From contig NZ_KZ454941.1 of NCBI RefSeq assembly GCF_002797375.1, forward strand, positions 355,135-398,505: a stretch of DNA of 43,371 nucleotides. The letters are read 5' to 3'. The stretch comes from Bacillus sp. FJAT-42315. GTDB lineage: Bacteria > Bacillota > Bacilli > Bacillales > Domibacillaceae. The notes beneath the pieces are model-generated. The model did not search any database and was not told the origin of the DNA. It was given only the letters and a program-made list of their open reading frames with translations. Position numbers and translations under genes: made by a program. Shown piece by piece: positions 15,240 to 24,649 of this stretch. The first letter of the stretch is position 1, and each line of letters opens with the position of its first letter.

Positions 15240-17162
15240 GTGAAAAACATCAAATACCATCTTCTATTCTTCGTTGCGTTACTCTGCTTTTCTATTACCC
15301 CATCAATTTCCAAAGCAAACACGATTGAAGGGAAAAGAGCGATCGTGTTTTTTCACGATGAAGTGAATCGTGCGTTATTAGAAGAAAACACGGAAGAGAT
15401 TAATTTTATTTTTGATGAATTACCTGCCGCAGCAGTGAATGTGACAGAAGACCAGAAAGAATTGCTTGCGAGCCATCCAGACATTCAAATGATTCAATAT
15501 GACCAACCGATAGAAAAAAGCGGTCAGGTCATTCCTTATGGCTATAAAATGGTCGGAGCTGATAAGCGAGTTCCATCTACCCTAAGCGGCAAGGGAGTCA
15601 AAATCGCTATCATTGATTCAGGTGTCGATACGAAGCATCCTGATTTGCAAGTTGCAGGGGGAGCTTGCTTCATGACGATCGTTGACGTGCGAGGCTGTAA
15701 AAATTCTTATAATGATGATGCTGGGCATGGCACTCATGTAGCTGGCGTTATCGGAGCAAAAAATAACGGCATTGGCGTAGTTGGCATCGCACCACAAGCC
15801 CAGCTCTATTCCATTAAAGTGTTAGATAAGAATGGAATAGGTACAATTTCAACTGTTATGGCAGGTATTGAGTGGGCGATCAAGCACGACATCAATGTGC
15901 TCAATATTAGTATTACATCGTCTGACTATGATGAAGCATTAGAACGAATGGTGAAACAAGCCTATGATAGCGGTGTAATCATTGTTGCAGCGGCTGGAAA
16001 TGAAGGTCCACCATGGGCAGGAGACCAATCCTCCGTTCAGTATCCAGCTAAATTCAATGAAGTGATCGCCGTCTCATCAATCGATAATAAGAAACAAATT
16101 GGAGACCTATCTTCCATCGGTAGCGAAGTAGAATTGGCGGCGCCAGGTGAAAATATTTACAGCACCGTCCCGACTTCACTATATGTGAGCGGCTATGACA
16201 TGATGTCAGGGACTTCGATGGCCGCCCCTTATGTGACGGGCCTTATTGCATTGTATAAAGAGAAATATCCCGAAATGACAAATCGTCAAATTCGAATGTT
16301 ACTACAGAAAAACGCCATGGATCTTGGTGCTAAAGGTCGTGACATCTATTATGGTTACGGCTTAGCTCAAATAGACAAACAATCAGTGAATGGAGATATC
16401 GCAGTTCCATACACAACGGATGGTCAAGGAAAGATCACGTTTGACACTAGCCAACTGATCAATAAATACAATAGCTTTAACATGTATCGCGCCGGCAAGC
16501 TCATTGCTAGCAATGTAACAGCTACTGAAGTGGTCGATTATGCATCGAAAGGAACGATTGAGTATCATTTTTATCCTTCAGCTGATCAATCGGGAGACTT
16601 AAACTTTGTTAATTTAGAAGTGAATAATCCTGGCCCAGCCTTCAAGGACTTATCGCTTTCTCATTGGTACAATCGCCACATGACGTATTTACACCACCAA
16701 AAAATTTTGCAAGGATATCCAGATGGAACGATCCAACCAAGCAAGCCGCTCACTCGCGGCGATGCAGCCATATTAGTCGGTCGAGCGATTGGTGTCGACA
16801 CATCTAGCCGAACGCCTCGATTTACAGACGTTCAATCGACAGTGAGCGCCCCATACGTAGAAGCGCTAGCTGAGAAAAAAATTGTCTCTGGCTATTCAGA
16901 TGGCACATTCCGTCCGAACGAACAAGTGACACGCGCACAAATGGCGATCCTAATCGCTAAAGCATACGAGGTGGCTCCGCAAACAGGCGGCACCTTCAAA
17001 GACGTCAGTTCAAACGTCACAGGCAACCAATTCATTAACGCCTTAGCTGCTCAAAAAATTGTAGGCGGTTATCTAGACGGCACTTTCCGACCTTATGGAA
17101 ATATTGACCGAGCGAGTTTCTCCGTCTTCCTAGCAAGAGCAGAAAACAAAGACTTAAGATAA
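15240..17162 (+). CDS. SLH-anchored subtilisin-like serine protease
   Basis: A 640-residue S8 protease: signal peptide (to about SKA-27), I9-like propeptide (about 30-95), catalytic domain (about 105-370), a short beta-rich linker domain, and three C-terminal SLH domains (about 465-638). The triad is Asp126 in IAIIDSGVD, His163 in GHGTHVAG and Ser326 in SGTSMAAP; the oxyanion Asn is near 254 in AAAGNEG. Two Cys residues in an insert (ACF...GCKN) may form a disulphide. GTG 15240 has AGAGAGGTG about seven bases upstream. Possible roles are processing neighbouring surface proteins or scavenging peptides. Confidence 0.92.
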   Translation: MKNIKYHLLFFVALLCFSITPSISKANTIEGKRAIVFFHDEVNRALLEENTEEINFIFDELPAAAVNVTEDQKELLASHPDIQMIQYDQPIEKSGQVIPYGYKMVGADKRVPSTLSGKGVKIAIIDSGVDTKHPDLQVAGGACFMTIVDVRGCKNSYNDDAGHGTHVAGVIGAKNNGIGVVGIAPQAQLYSIKVLDKNGIGTISTVMAGIEWAIKHDINVLNISITSSDYDEALERMVKQAYDSGVIIVAAAGNEGPPWAGDQSSVQYPAKFNEVIAVSSIDNKKQIGDLSSIGSEVELAAPGENIYSTVPTSLYVSGYDMMSGTSMAAPYVTGLIALYKEKYPEMTNRQIRMLLQKNAMDLGAKGRDIYYGYGLAQIDKQSVNGDIAVPYTTDGQGKITFDTSQLINKYNSFNMYRAGKLIASNVTATEVVDYASKGTIEYHFYPSADQSGDLNFVNLEVNNPGPAFKDLSLSHWYNRHMTYLHHQKILQGYPDGTIQPSKPLTRGDAAILVGRAIGVDTSSRTPRFTDVQSTVSAPYVEALAEKKIVSGYSDGTFRPNEQVTRAQMAILIAKAYEVAPQTGGTFKDVSSNVTGNQFINALAAQKIVGGYLDGTFRPYGNIDRASFSVFLARAENKDLR

Positions 17163-17172
17163 CAAACTGAGT

Positions 17173-17204
17173 GAAGCTGACTACCATGTGTGGTCAGCTT
17201 CTTT
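17173..17204 (+). terminator. Terminator after the protease gene
   Basis: GAAGCTGAC pairs with GTCAGCTTC, followed by TTTC. The 285 bases from here to the next gene are AT-rich and show no further gene or convincing promoter. Confidence 0.65.
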
Positions 17205-17489
17205 CGTGTGGATTAGTCGAACACCTACTATATTTAGTATCTACCATTAAATAACTGAAATATTTCAGTGTTACGCGTTATTTGTAATAAAAAATACTAA
17301 TAACAAAAGAACCTAGTTAATTATGGATAATAAATAAAGATATATTGTTGAAAAAGCTTGATTTTATAGGGTTTTTTGTTGTTTACGTGACGAAATAGTA
17401 ATGTAATGCAACCGTAAACGAAAGATGGGCATATTTTTGATAAAATGAAATTAATAACATACGAAGAAAATATTTTAGGAGGTTAGGAA

Positions 17490-18482
17490 GTGAATAGGTA
17501 CAGGAAGATTATGGCTCCTGCAATGGCTTTTTTGCTGATGTTGACGCTGTTCTTACCAATGTCTCATACGCAAGCAGCATCGATCGGAGAGTCACTTATT
17601 AATTACGGAAAAAAGTTTATGGGTGTACGTTATGTGTTTGGTGGTACGACGCCGAGTGGTTTTGATTGCTCAGGATTTACTCAATATGTGTATAAGAATC
17701 AAGGTATCTCGATCCCGAGAACGACTGGACAGCAATACAATATTGGGACTTCGGTTTCTAAAAGTCAATTACAAATAGGTGACCTAGTATTCTTTGCTAA
17801 TACATATAAGCCTGGAATTTCACATGTTGGGATTTATGCGGGCGACAACATGGTTTTAAATGCAACGACTAGCAAGGGAATTGCTCTTGTCTCTTTAAGT
17901 AACTCTTACTGGGGTCCGAAATATGCAGGAGCAAAACGTATATTGGATGGAAAATTTAAAGATGTGTCATCTAGCCATTTAGCATTTGACGCGATTGAAG
18001 ATTTAACAGACAAAAAAATCATCAACGGATATAGCGACTATACATTTAAACCTAATGAACCTGTGACGCGTGGACAAGCGGCTGCATTCCTTAATCGTGA
18101 ATTGAATTTGGAAGCGATGAACCTTTCACAGTTTACAGATGTAGATCCATCTAACCCGTTTGCCAAAGATATTGCAGCGATTCGTGAGGCAGGAATCATC
18201 AACGGTTTCGCCGATCAAACGTATAGACCGTACTCTTATATTACACGAACAGAAATGGCTGCTATTTTGAAAAAAGCTTATGAATTAAACTTAGGTAATG
18301 CGACAGCTGCTGGGAATAGCTACAGCGATGTGAGATCTGATAGCTGGGCATACGAAGCAATTACTGCGATGAAACTAATTGATCAAACAGGCGTATTCAA
18401 TACAGCTAATTATAACGGTCCAAGCCGTGCAACGCGCGCGACTTTCTCAGCCGCACTTTACAATTCAATGAATGCTCGATAA
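17490..18482 (+). CDS. SLH-anchored NlpC/P60 endopeptidase
   Basis: A 330-residue secreted protein: signal peptide ending TQAA near residue 30, NlpC/P60 cysteine peptidase (about 31-150) and three SLH domains (about 153-328). The catalytic Cys is in PSGFDCSGFTQYVY and the His in GISHVGIYAGD. The family cuts gamma-D-Glu-diaminopimelate or related bonds in wall peptides. The domain order is reversed relative to the amidase (enzyme first, anchor last). The third SLH copy is degenerate (AYEAITAMKLIDQTGVFN). A TAGGAGG site precedes the GTG start. Confidence 0.9.
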   Translation: MNRYRKIMAPAMAFLLMLTLFLPMSHTQAASIGESLINYGKKFMGVRYVFGGTTPSGFDCSGFTQYVYKNQGISIPRTTGQQYNIGTSVSKSQLQIGDLVFFANTYKPGISHVGIYAGDNMVLNATTSKGIALVSLSNSYWGPKYAGAKRILDGKFKDVSSSHLAFDAIEDLTDKKIINGYSDYTFKPNEPVTRGQAAAFLNRELNLEAMNLSQFTDVDPSNPFAKDIAAIREAGIINGFADQTYRPYSYITRTEMAAILKKAYELNLGNATAAGNSYSDVRSDSWAYEAITAMKLIDQTGVFNTANYNGPSRATRATFSAALYNSMNAR

Positions 18483-18485
18483 TAG

Positions 18486-18512
18486 CCTTGGGATTTTTCC
18501 AAGGTTTTTTTT
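18486..18512 (+). terminator. Terminator after the NlpC/P60 gene
   Basis: CCTTGG pairs with CCAAGG around GATTTTT, followed by eight Ts. Confidence 0.8.
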
Positions 18513-18534
18513 AGAAAAAAAATATAAGCACCTC

Positions 18535-18563
18535 TTAATTTATTTATATAGATCAGATAGAAT
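18535..18563 (+). promoter_or_regulatory. Promoter of glucosaminidase copy 1
   Basis: TTAATT (18535-18540), exactly 17 bases, TAGAAT (18558-18563). The same boxes at the same spacing precede the duplicated gene downstream, which supports the call. Confidence 0.55.
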
Positions 18564-18607
18564 AAGAGAGTATGGAAAAATGGGTATCGAAAGGAGTTCC
18601 ACCTTTT

Positions 18608-20593
18608 ATGCAAAAAAAGTTTTTTGCTGTTGTTATGTCGCTAGTTTTGTTATTCCCGTTTTTATCGCCTTTAAACGCCAAAGCGGATGATATTTCAGGA
18701 ATAACGTTAGAGAAAGAGCTTCGAGCTATGGTAGAAGCAGGGGTTATCCAAGGTTATGGTGATGGAATTTATAAACCAAACGAAAAAGTGACACGCGGAG
18801 AATTCGCTACCTTTATCGCTCGAGCATTGAAGCTTCCAGAAGGGGCGCCCACTTTTCCTGATGTGCCGTCTAGCTCTTCGCTTGCTTACGGGGTGAATGC
18901 AGCGGCCGCAGCGAAGATTGTTAACGGATATTCAGATGGAAAGTTTAATCCGCAACTATCGATTACAAGAAAAGATATGGCTTTAATGATCAGCAACGCC
19001 TTAGATTATTTAAAAGTAGATGTTACATATAATGAATCTAGCTTTTCAGATATCACTGGGTTAAGCACAGCTCATAAAAATGCGATTAATAAAAGTGTGA
19101 CTCTGAAAATCATTTCAGGATATAACGAACACACTTTTGGCCCAAATGATCAAGCAACACGTGCACATGCAGCCGCATTTATTTACCGCATGCTACAAGC
19201 TGTAGAGAATTTAGATGGGGGAGGAACACCACCACCCGAGCCAAAACCAGAACCAGTCAAACCTTATCAAGTAGCAAATATCGATTCGGCTGGAACGTTA
19301 ACTTACGCTCTGACTTCCTATGATTCTTTTGAAGAAGCAAAGCGTGCGATGACAAGTCAAGGGAATGAACTGGTTACGTTCAATCAAAAAATCATCTACA
19401 TGAAAGAGAACAGTGGGTTAGTGTATGCCAAGCCAAAATCTGCGGCAACGGTTAACTTATACACCGATTCGTTGTTCAAAACAGCGAAAACCTATGTATC
19501 TAGTTCTGCTACATACGGCACCACCGAATTAAAATATGTGACGTCTACCGATCAGTACGTTCAAGTGAACCTCGGTGGGGAAGACTATTATATGAAGCCG
19601 AGCGATGCTTTGCTTGTTCCATTTGAAGGGGCAAAAGGTCGTAGCTACTACAAAAATGTCAATGGCGAGCTTTATCATTACCTCTATAATTATGATACAA
19701 CTAAATATGCTTCCTATAATGCAGGAGTCGCTCCTTCATTTATGAGCAGTAACGAGAAATACTACAGCTTTGATAATGGAAACTTTTACAATGAACAAGG
19801 AAATAAAGTAGGAACAGCCTATCAATATTTCCAATTCCTATCTGCAAGAACAACATCGAACTACACAGCAGCTGAACTAGATAACTATATTTTGAAGGTT
19901 CTAGCTGAAAAAGAAGCAACAGGTTCAGCGAGTTACAAAGAGGCCACGAAGAAAAGTAAGCTGATCGGCCTCGGCGCGACATTGAAAAAAGTAGAGGCAG
20001 AAAAACGAATCAATGCGCTTATGATTTTAGCGATGGCGAACCACGAAAGTAACTATGGCATGAGTCAACATGCGCAAACGAATAATAACTTATTCGGAAT
20101 TGCTGTCTACGATAGCACACCAGACCAAGGCGCAACTTTCGCATCACCAGCTGAAAGTGTCTATGCATTAGCTGATTTATTCTTGAATGCTAACACTGAC
20201 TGGAGAGGCGGCTACTTAGTGCCGAACACATGGCGCTCATACGGTAGCGCACCAGGAACAAAAGCGAATGGTATCAATGTGAAGTATGCTTCCGACGCAT
20301 GGTGGGGCTCTAAAGTAGGCGGTCATATGTATCGTATTGACAAAGCGCTTGGAAGCAAAGACTTTAACAAATACCAACTAGGTCAAACAAATACTGAAGG
20401 ACTTAATGTTCGCGTGACACCAAACGGCGACATTCAGTATCAATACAAACTAAAAGGGATGCCAGTCGCTTACCTTGGTAGCACAACAGCAAGTGCAGGA
20501 ACGACTTGGCAGAAAATCATCTCGGACGACTTGCAATACCAAGAAGGCTACGTTAGTTTCCGTTACTTAACGACATTGCCAATTGCAAAATAA
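18608..20593 (+). CDS. SLH-anchored beta-N-acetylglucosaminidase, copy 1
   Basis: A 661-residue autolysin: signal peptide (MQKKFFAVVMSLVLLFPFL...AKA), three SLH domains (about 28-200), a Pro-rich linker, a middle region with two KxYQ/TTELKYV-type modules, a GH73-like glucosaminidase domain with its probable catalytic Glu near residue 480 (MANHESNYG), and a C-terminal SH3-like domain (TEGLNVRVTPNG). It should cleave GlcNAc-MurNAc linkages as LytD-type enzymes do. ATG 18608 is chosen because AAAGGAG lies 11 bases upstream, as in the paralogue; ATG 18572 precedes that site. Confidence 0.9.
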   Translation: MQKKFFAVVMSLVLLFPFLSPLNAKADDISGITLEKELRAMVEAGVIQGYGDGIYKPNEKVTRGEFATFIARALKLPEGAPTFPDVPSSSSLAYGVNAAAAAKIVNGYSDGKFNPQLSITRKDMALMISNALDYLKVDVTYNESSFSDITGLSTAHKNAINKSVTLKIISGYNEHTFGPNDQATRAHAAAFIYRMLQAVENLDGGGTPPPEPKPEPVKPYQVANIDSAGTLTYALTSYDSFEEAKRAMTSQGNELVTFNQKIIYMKENSGLVYAKPKSAATVNLYTDSLFKTAKTYVSSSATYGTTELKYVTSTDQYVQVNLGGEDYYMKPSDALLVPFEGAKGRSYYKNVNGELYHYLYNYDTTKYASYNAGVAPSFMSSNEKYYSFDNGNFYNEQGNKVGTAYQYFQFLSARTTSNYTAAELDNYILKVLAEKEATGSASYKEATKKSKLIGLGATLKKVEAEKRINALMILAMANHESNYGMSQHAQTNNNLFGIAVYDSTPDQGATFASPAESVYALADLFLNANTDWRGGYLVPNTWRSYGSAPGTKANGINVKYASDAWWGSKVGGHMYRIDKALGSKDFNKYQLGQTNTEGLNVRVTPNGDIQYQYKLKGMPVAYLGSTTASAGTTWQKIISDDLQYQEGYVSFRYLTTLPIAK

Positions 20594-20596
20594 GTC

Positions 20597-20632
20597 AAAA
20601 AACCTTTAAAGCGGCCGCTTTAAAGGTTTTTT
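20597..20632 (+). terminator. Terminator, 36-bp perfect palindrome
   Basis: Six As, CCTTTAAAGCGG and its exact complement, ending in six Ts. It could act on both strands. The copy after the second glucosaminidase is nearly the same. Confidence 0.9.
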
Positions 20633-20645
20633 GGGCGTAGTGAAG

Positions 20646-20708
20646 GCTAAATTGGGTGTGAATCGTGTCGGATTGGGCGAGAGTTATGTCGAATTAGGCA
20701 TGGGTTTT
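20646..20708. repeat. 21-nt tandem repeat array 1 (3 units)
   Basis: Units start at 20646, 20667 and 20688, each near GTCGAATTGGGC plus nine variable bases. It lies 13 bases after the terminator palindrome. The same unit occurs at 22798 and 25647. Confidence 0.7.
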
Positions 20709-20739
20709 TTATCATCTTCCCTAAAATTCTATTTAACCC

Positions 20740-20768
20740 TTAATTTACTATTTGTAATACGATAGAAT
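20740..20768 (+). promoter_or_regulatory. Promoter of glucosaminidase copy 2
   Basis: TTAATT (20740-20745), 17 bases, TAGAAT (20763-20768), identical boxes and spacing to copy 1. Confidence 0.55.
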
Positions 20769-20806
20769 AAAAGAGTATGAAAAAATAGAAAGGAGTATCA
20801 TTTTTT

Positions 20807-22744
20807 ATGTTAAGGAAATTTTTCACCATGATGATGTCGCTAGTGTTGCTAGTTCCATTCTTATCTCCTTTAACGGCGAAGGCAGATGATATTACAGGAA
20901 TCACGTTGGAAAAAGAAATTCGGACGATGGTTAAAGCGGGGATTATGCACGGCTATGGCAATGGCGTGTATAAGCCGGAGAAAAAAGTGACACGGGGGGA
21001 ATTTGTGACTTTTATCGCTAGAGCACTGAAACTTCCAGCAGGAAAACCAGCCTTTTCTGATGTGCCAGCCAGCTCGTCACTAGCTTATGGAGTAAACGCG
21101 GCGGCTGCAGCGAACATTGTGAACGGAGATTCGACTGGAAAATTCAATCCGGGAGCATTCGTTACAAGAAAAGATGCCGCTGTCATGATTAGCAACTCTT
21201 TAGATTATTTAAAAGTAGAGGTTACATACACAGAATCTCCTTTTTCCGACATTAATCATTTAAGCTCGGATGAGAAAAAAGCGATTCATAAAAATGTAGC
21301 AATGAATATCATTTCAGGCTATGACAAACATACGTTTCGTCCAGATGAACGAACAACTCGTGCTCACGCAGCGGCGTTTATTTATCGTTTGTTAGTGGCA
21401 GCAGGAGAGGACATCAAGCCAGAACCAGCAAAGCCTTACCAAGTAGCCAATATTGATAAGAGCGGAACATTGACTTACGCGTCCGCCTCTTATAACTCGT
21501 TTGAAGAAGCAAAACAAGCGATGACAAGCCAAAAGCAAGAAGTCGTCACGCTCAATAAAAAGATCATTTACATGAAAGCACACAGCGGATTAGTGTACGC
21601 CAAGTCAAAATCAGCAGCGACGGTCAATTTATATACGGACCCAAAATTTAAAACGATTAAAGCGTCTGTACCTAGCTCTGCTAAATACGGAACGACCGAG
21701 TTAAAGTACGTGACATCGACAGATCAATTTGTCCAAATATATATCGGTGGGGAAAACTTCTATATGAAACTAAGCGACGCTTTGCTTGTTCCATTTGAAG
21801 GGGCAAAAGGTCGCAGCTACTACAAAAATGTGAATGGTGAGCTGTATCATTATCTTTATGATTACGATAGATATACTTCCTATCATGCAGGCGCCGCTCC
21901 TTCATTTATGAGCAAAAATCAGAAATACTATAGCTTCGATGGTGCAATTTTTTACAACGGAGCAGGAAAAAAAGTAGGTACTGCCTATCAATATTTCCAA
22001 TTCCTATCAGCTAGAACGAAAACAAGCTACACAGCAGCTCAACTAGATAGCTATATTAAGAAAGTTCTAGCCGAAAAAGAAGCAACAGGTTTGGCCAAAT
22101 ACAAAGATGCGACGAAGAAAAGTAAGCTGATCGGCCTCGGCGCGACATTGAAAAAAGTAGAGGCGGCTAAACGTGTCAATGCGCTGATGATTCTGGGAAT
22201 GGCCAACCATGAAAGTGATTATGGCATGAGTAAACACGCACAAACTATCAACAACTTATTTGGCATCGCTGTGTATGATAGCGCACCAGATCAAGGGGCG
22301 AAATTTAAATCGCCAGCAGAAAGCGTGTATGCATTGGCTGATCAATATCTGAATGCCAACATCGACTGGCGGGGTGGCTACTTAATGCCAAATACGTGGC
22401 GCGCTTACGGCAGTGCACCTGGAACAAAAGCGAACGGCATCAACGTGAAATACGCTTCTGATGCATGGTGGGGTGCCAAAGTCGGCGGACATATGTACCG
22501 CATCGACAAAGCACTCGGACGTAAAGACTTCGGCCAATATCAACTAGGTGTGACCAATGCCGCAGAACTTAATGTTCGCGCGACACCAAACGGCACGATT
22601 CAATACCAATACAAATTAAAAGGGATGCCAGTCGCTTACCTTGGTCAATCAAGCACTTGGCAAAAAATCGTCTCAGACGACTTGAGATACAACGAGGGCT
22701 ACGTCAGTTCCCGCTACTTAACGACATTACCAATTGCAAAGTAA
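20807..22744 (+). CDS. SLH-anchored beta-N-acetylglucosaminidase, copy 2
   Basis: A 645-residue paralogue of the preceding gene with the same layout: signal peptide, three SLH domains (about 25-195), shorter linker, middle region, glucosaminidase domain (MANHESDYG, Glu near 468) and SH3-like end (AAELNVRATPNG). Long stretches are identical, including VPFEGAKGRSYYKNVNGELY. Promoter boxes, ribosome site (GAAAGGAGT), start context and terminator are also shared, so the duplication covered the entire transcription unit. The linker and SLH parts have diverged more than the enzyme, for example NGDSTGKF for NGYSDGKF. Confidence 0.9.
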   Translation: MLRKFFTMMMSLVLLVPFLSPLTAKADDITGITLEKEIRTMVKAGIMHGYGNGVYKPEKKVTRGEFVTFIARALKLPAGKPAFSDVPASSSLAYGVNAAAAANIVNGDSTGKFNPGAFVTRKDAAVMISNSLDYLKVEVTYTESPFSDINHLSSDEKKAIHKNVAMNIISGYDKHTFRPDERTTRAHAAAFIYRLLVAAGEDIKPEPAKPYQVANIDKSGTLTYASASYNSFEEAKQAMTSQKQEVVTLNKKIIYMKAHSGLVYAKSKSAATVNLYTDPKFKTIKASVPSSAKYGTTELKYVTSTDQFVQIYIGGENFYMKLSDALLVPFEGAKGRSYYKNVNGELYHYLYDYDRYTSYHAGAAPSFMSKNQKYYSFDGAIFYNGAGKKVGTAYQYFQFLSARTKTSYTAAQLDSYIKKVLAEKEATGLAKYKDATKKSKLIGLGATLKKVEAAKRVNALMILGMANHESDYGMSKHAQTINNLFGIAVYDSAPDQGAKFKSPAESVYALADQYLNANIDWRGGYLMPNTWRAYGSAPGTKANGINVKYASDAWWGAKVGGHMYRIDKALGRKDFGQYQLGVTNAAELNVRATPNGTIQYQYKLKGMPVAYLGQSSTWQKIVSDDLRYNEGYVSSRYLTTLPIAK

Positions 22745-22747
22745 GTC

Positions 22748-22783
22748 AAAAAGCCTTTAAAGCGGTCGCTTTAAAGGCTTTTT
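22748..22783 (+). terminator. Terminator after glucosaminidase copy 2
   Basis: AAAAAGCCTTTAAAGCG pairs with CGCTTTAAAGGCTTTTT around GT. It is a near copy of the palindrome at 20597. Confidence 0.9.
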
Positions 22784-22797
22784 TGGGCGTAATGCGA

Positions 22798-22860
22798 GCT
22801 AAATTGGGCATAAATCATGTCGAATCGGGCGAAAACGATGTCGAATTAGTCATACGACCT
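22798..22860. repeat. 21-nt tandem repeat array 2 (3 units)
   Basis: Units start at 22798, 22819 and 22840 (first half near GCTAAATTGGGC or GTCGAATCGGGC). It lies in the gap between the glucosaminidase terminator and the convergent flippase gene. Confidence 0.7.
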
Positions 22861-22874
22861 AGCACGGCCCACCA

Positions 22875-24389
22875 CTATTTCACTTTCCGCTTCACCATCG
22901 ATAACAGCTGGCGGAAGCCTTCTTTATAAAATACAAACAGGCCAAAGACATACAGCACAACTCCAAGCGGCACGATGATCATCAGCTGCCAAAGCGAATA
23001 CAGCTCAGAAATTGGGGTGAACGCTTTTAACAAATAAAGCGGTCCGACCATTACGGCGGTAACGACTGTCACTCGACCGATTAAGCCAAACAAACGTGTC
23101 GCTTCTTTTTTCTCGAAATCTTTATAAACAAAAATCGTACTTACGACTAAATAATAAACGGAAATGAACGAGCTTGTCAGCGCCAGACCAGGGTAGCCAA
23201 ATGGCTCGACAAACAACCAGTTCAAAAAGAAATTTAGCGCAATCGTCGTGACACTGATGCGGAAAATAATATTTGTTTTTCCTTGAGCATACATCGATTT
23301 CGAGACGATGTACTGCAAGCCTTGCGCGACAACGATCGGCAAATAATACACTAGCGCCAAATACGTGTTATGCGTATCATCCGCACCGAATTTCCCGCGC
23401 TCAAAAATAAAGGAAATCGCTTCTTCTCCAACTAGGAACAAGCCGGCCGCAATCGGAGCGAGCGTCACTAACGAAATTTGTATCCCCATGAAAAACGTAT
23501 TTTGAAACTTTTTTTGATTATTCACTTGTTCAGACAACAGGGTAAAAATAACGACCGCAATCGTCGTCCCATAAATCGTATGCGGAATGCTCGTAATCAA
23601 GCTCGCATTGTTCAAATAAGTGACCGCTCCCGGAATCGTACTCACCGCAAAGGCTTTATTGACAAACATATTAATTTGTCCAACCCCAGCATTTAATAGC
23701 GAAGGCACGAGTAACACAAGAAAGGAGCGTCGAAATTCTTCTTCTACTTTAAGCGTTGGTTGCCACTGATACCCTTTTCTCAGTAGGAAAAATAATTGAA
23801 TCCCGATCCCAACAATCGTTCCGAAAATGAATCCGTACGCTAAGCTGTTAATGCCCCATTGATCAGAGAACAACAGCGCAAATACGGCTCCCATCAACGT
23901 AGCCGACAACTTGGACATTTGTGACGGGACAAAAATTCGTTGCGCCTGTAAATAAGAATCCAAAATCCCATTCAACGCAATCGCACTCATAAATAAGAAG
24001 AAAAATTGCGTAATTTCAATCGTTACTTCCGCCGTTAATCCGGTGCTTTTCGGATAAATGAGCGGGACAAACGATGGACTAAGTAGCCATCCTAATACGG
24101 AAATCACCAAAAAGATGACGACCGTTGCGTTCATGACCCCGTTCGCATTTCGCTCGGTTGCTTCTGGAGCTTCTTTCTTCTTTTTGACATACAGCGGTAA
24201 AAACACATTGTTAAACCCGCCCGAAATAATAGCAATCACTAACGTAATAAATGAAAACGCCAATAAATATCCATCTGTATAACTAGTCGCTCCAAACTCG
24301 CGCGCAATAATACTTTCCCGTAAAAAGCCCGAAAGCTTCACGACAAGCGAAAGCACAACAAGCCAAAGAGCCGTTTTCTTTAACGACAC
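22875..24389 (-). CDS. murJ: MurJ/MviN-family lipid flippase
   Basis: A 504-residue polytopic membrane protein of the MOP superfamily with about 14 hydrophobic segments. The MurJ signature is at the N-terminus: KLSGFLRESIIAREFGATS. An internal VPSLLNAGVGQINMFVNKAF is also typical. It should flip an undecaprenyl-linked precursor, either lipid II or, given the neighbouring wall-polymer genes, a polysaccharide repeat. The start is GTG 24389 with GAGGTG six bases upstream; ATG 24407 precedes that site. It is convergent with the glucosaminidase gene and divergent from the NERD gene. Confidence 0.85.
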   Translation of the reverse strand: MSLKKTALWLVVLSLVVKLSGFLRESIIAREFGATSYTDGYLLAFSFITLVIAIISGGFNNVFLPLYVKKKKEAPEATERNANGVMNATVVIFLVISVLGWLLSPSFVPLIYPKSTGLTAEVTIEITQFFFLFMSAIALNGILDSYLQAQRIFVPSQMSKLSATLMGAVFALLFSDQWGINSLAYGFIFGTIVGIGIQLFFLLRKGYQWQPTLKVEEEFRRSFLVLLVPSLLNAGVGQINMFVNKAFAVSTIPGAVTYLNNASLITSIPHTIYGTTIAVVIFTLLSEQVNNQKKFQNTFFMGIQISLVTLAPIAAGLFLVGEEAISFIFERGKFGADDTHNTYLALVYYLPIVVAQGLQYIVSKSMYAQGKTNIIFRISVTTIALNFFLNWLFVEPFGYPGLALTSSFISVYYLVVSTIFVYKDFEKKEATRLFGLIGRVTVVTAVMVGPLYLLKAFTPISELYSLWQLMIIVPLGVVLYVFGLFVFYKEGFRQLLSMVKRKVK

Positions 24390-24447
24390 GAACTCCACCT
24401 CATTCAAAATATCAATCTAACTAATAATAACATAAAGTGAAACTTCA

Positions 24448-24589
24448 ATCAGTGGGGGTTTTCTTTATCCCCCACTGATTGTTAGTTGAACTAATCGGGC
24501 ATCTACGGGCTGTTGATCCCCCATCTGCCAGTTGGTACTTCTTGCCACGTTGAGGTGGGGATCTTACAGCCCGTTAATGCGGGACAAAT
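24448..24589. other. Highly structured intergenic element, possible mobile-element remnant
   Basis: Two large hairpins between divergent genes. The first has a perfect 12-bp stem, AATCAGTGGGGG with CCCCCACTGATT. The second pairs ACGGGCTGT and ATCCCC with GGGGAT and ACAGCCCGT around a loop of about 30 bases. There is no coding frame. The layout recalls IS200/IS605-type ends or a non-autonomous derivative, but I cannot confirm that; a structured RNA or regulator for the flanking genes is also possible. Confidence 0.4.
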
Positions 24590-24649
24590 GTCGCGAAGGA
24601 ATATTGTCAGACGTTGTAGAAATATTTCCTTATAGAAAGGAGTGAAAAT

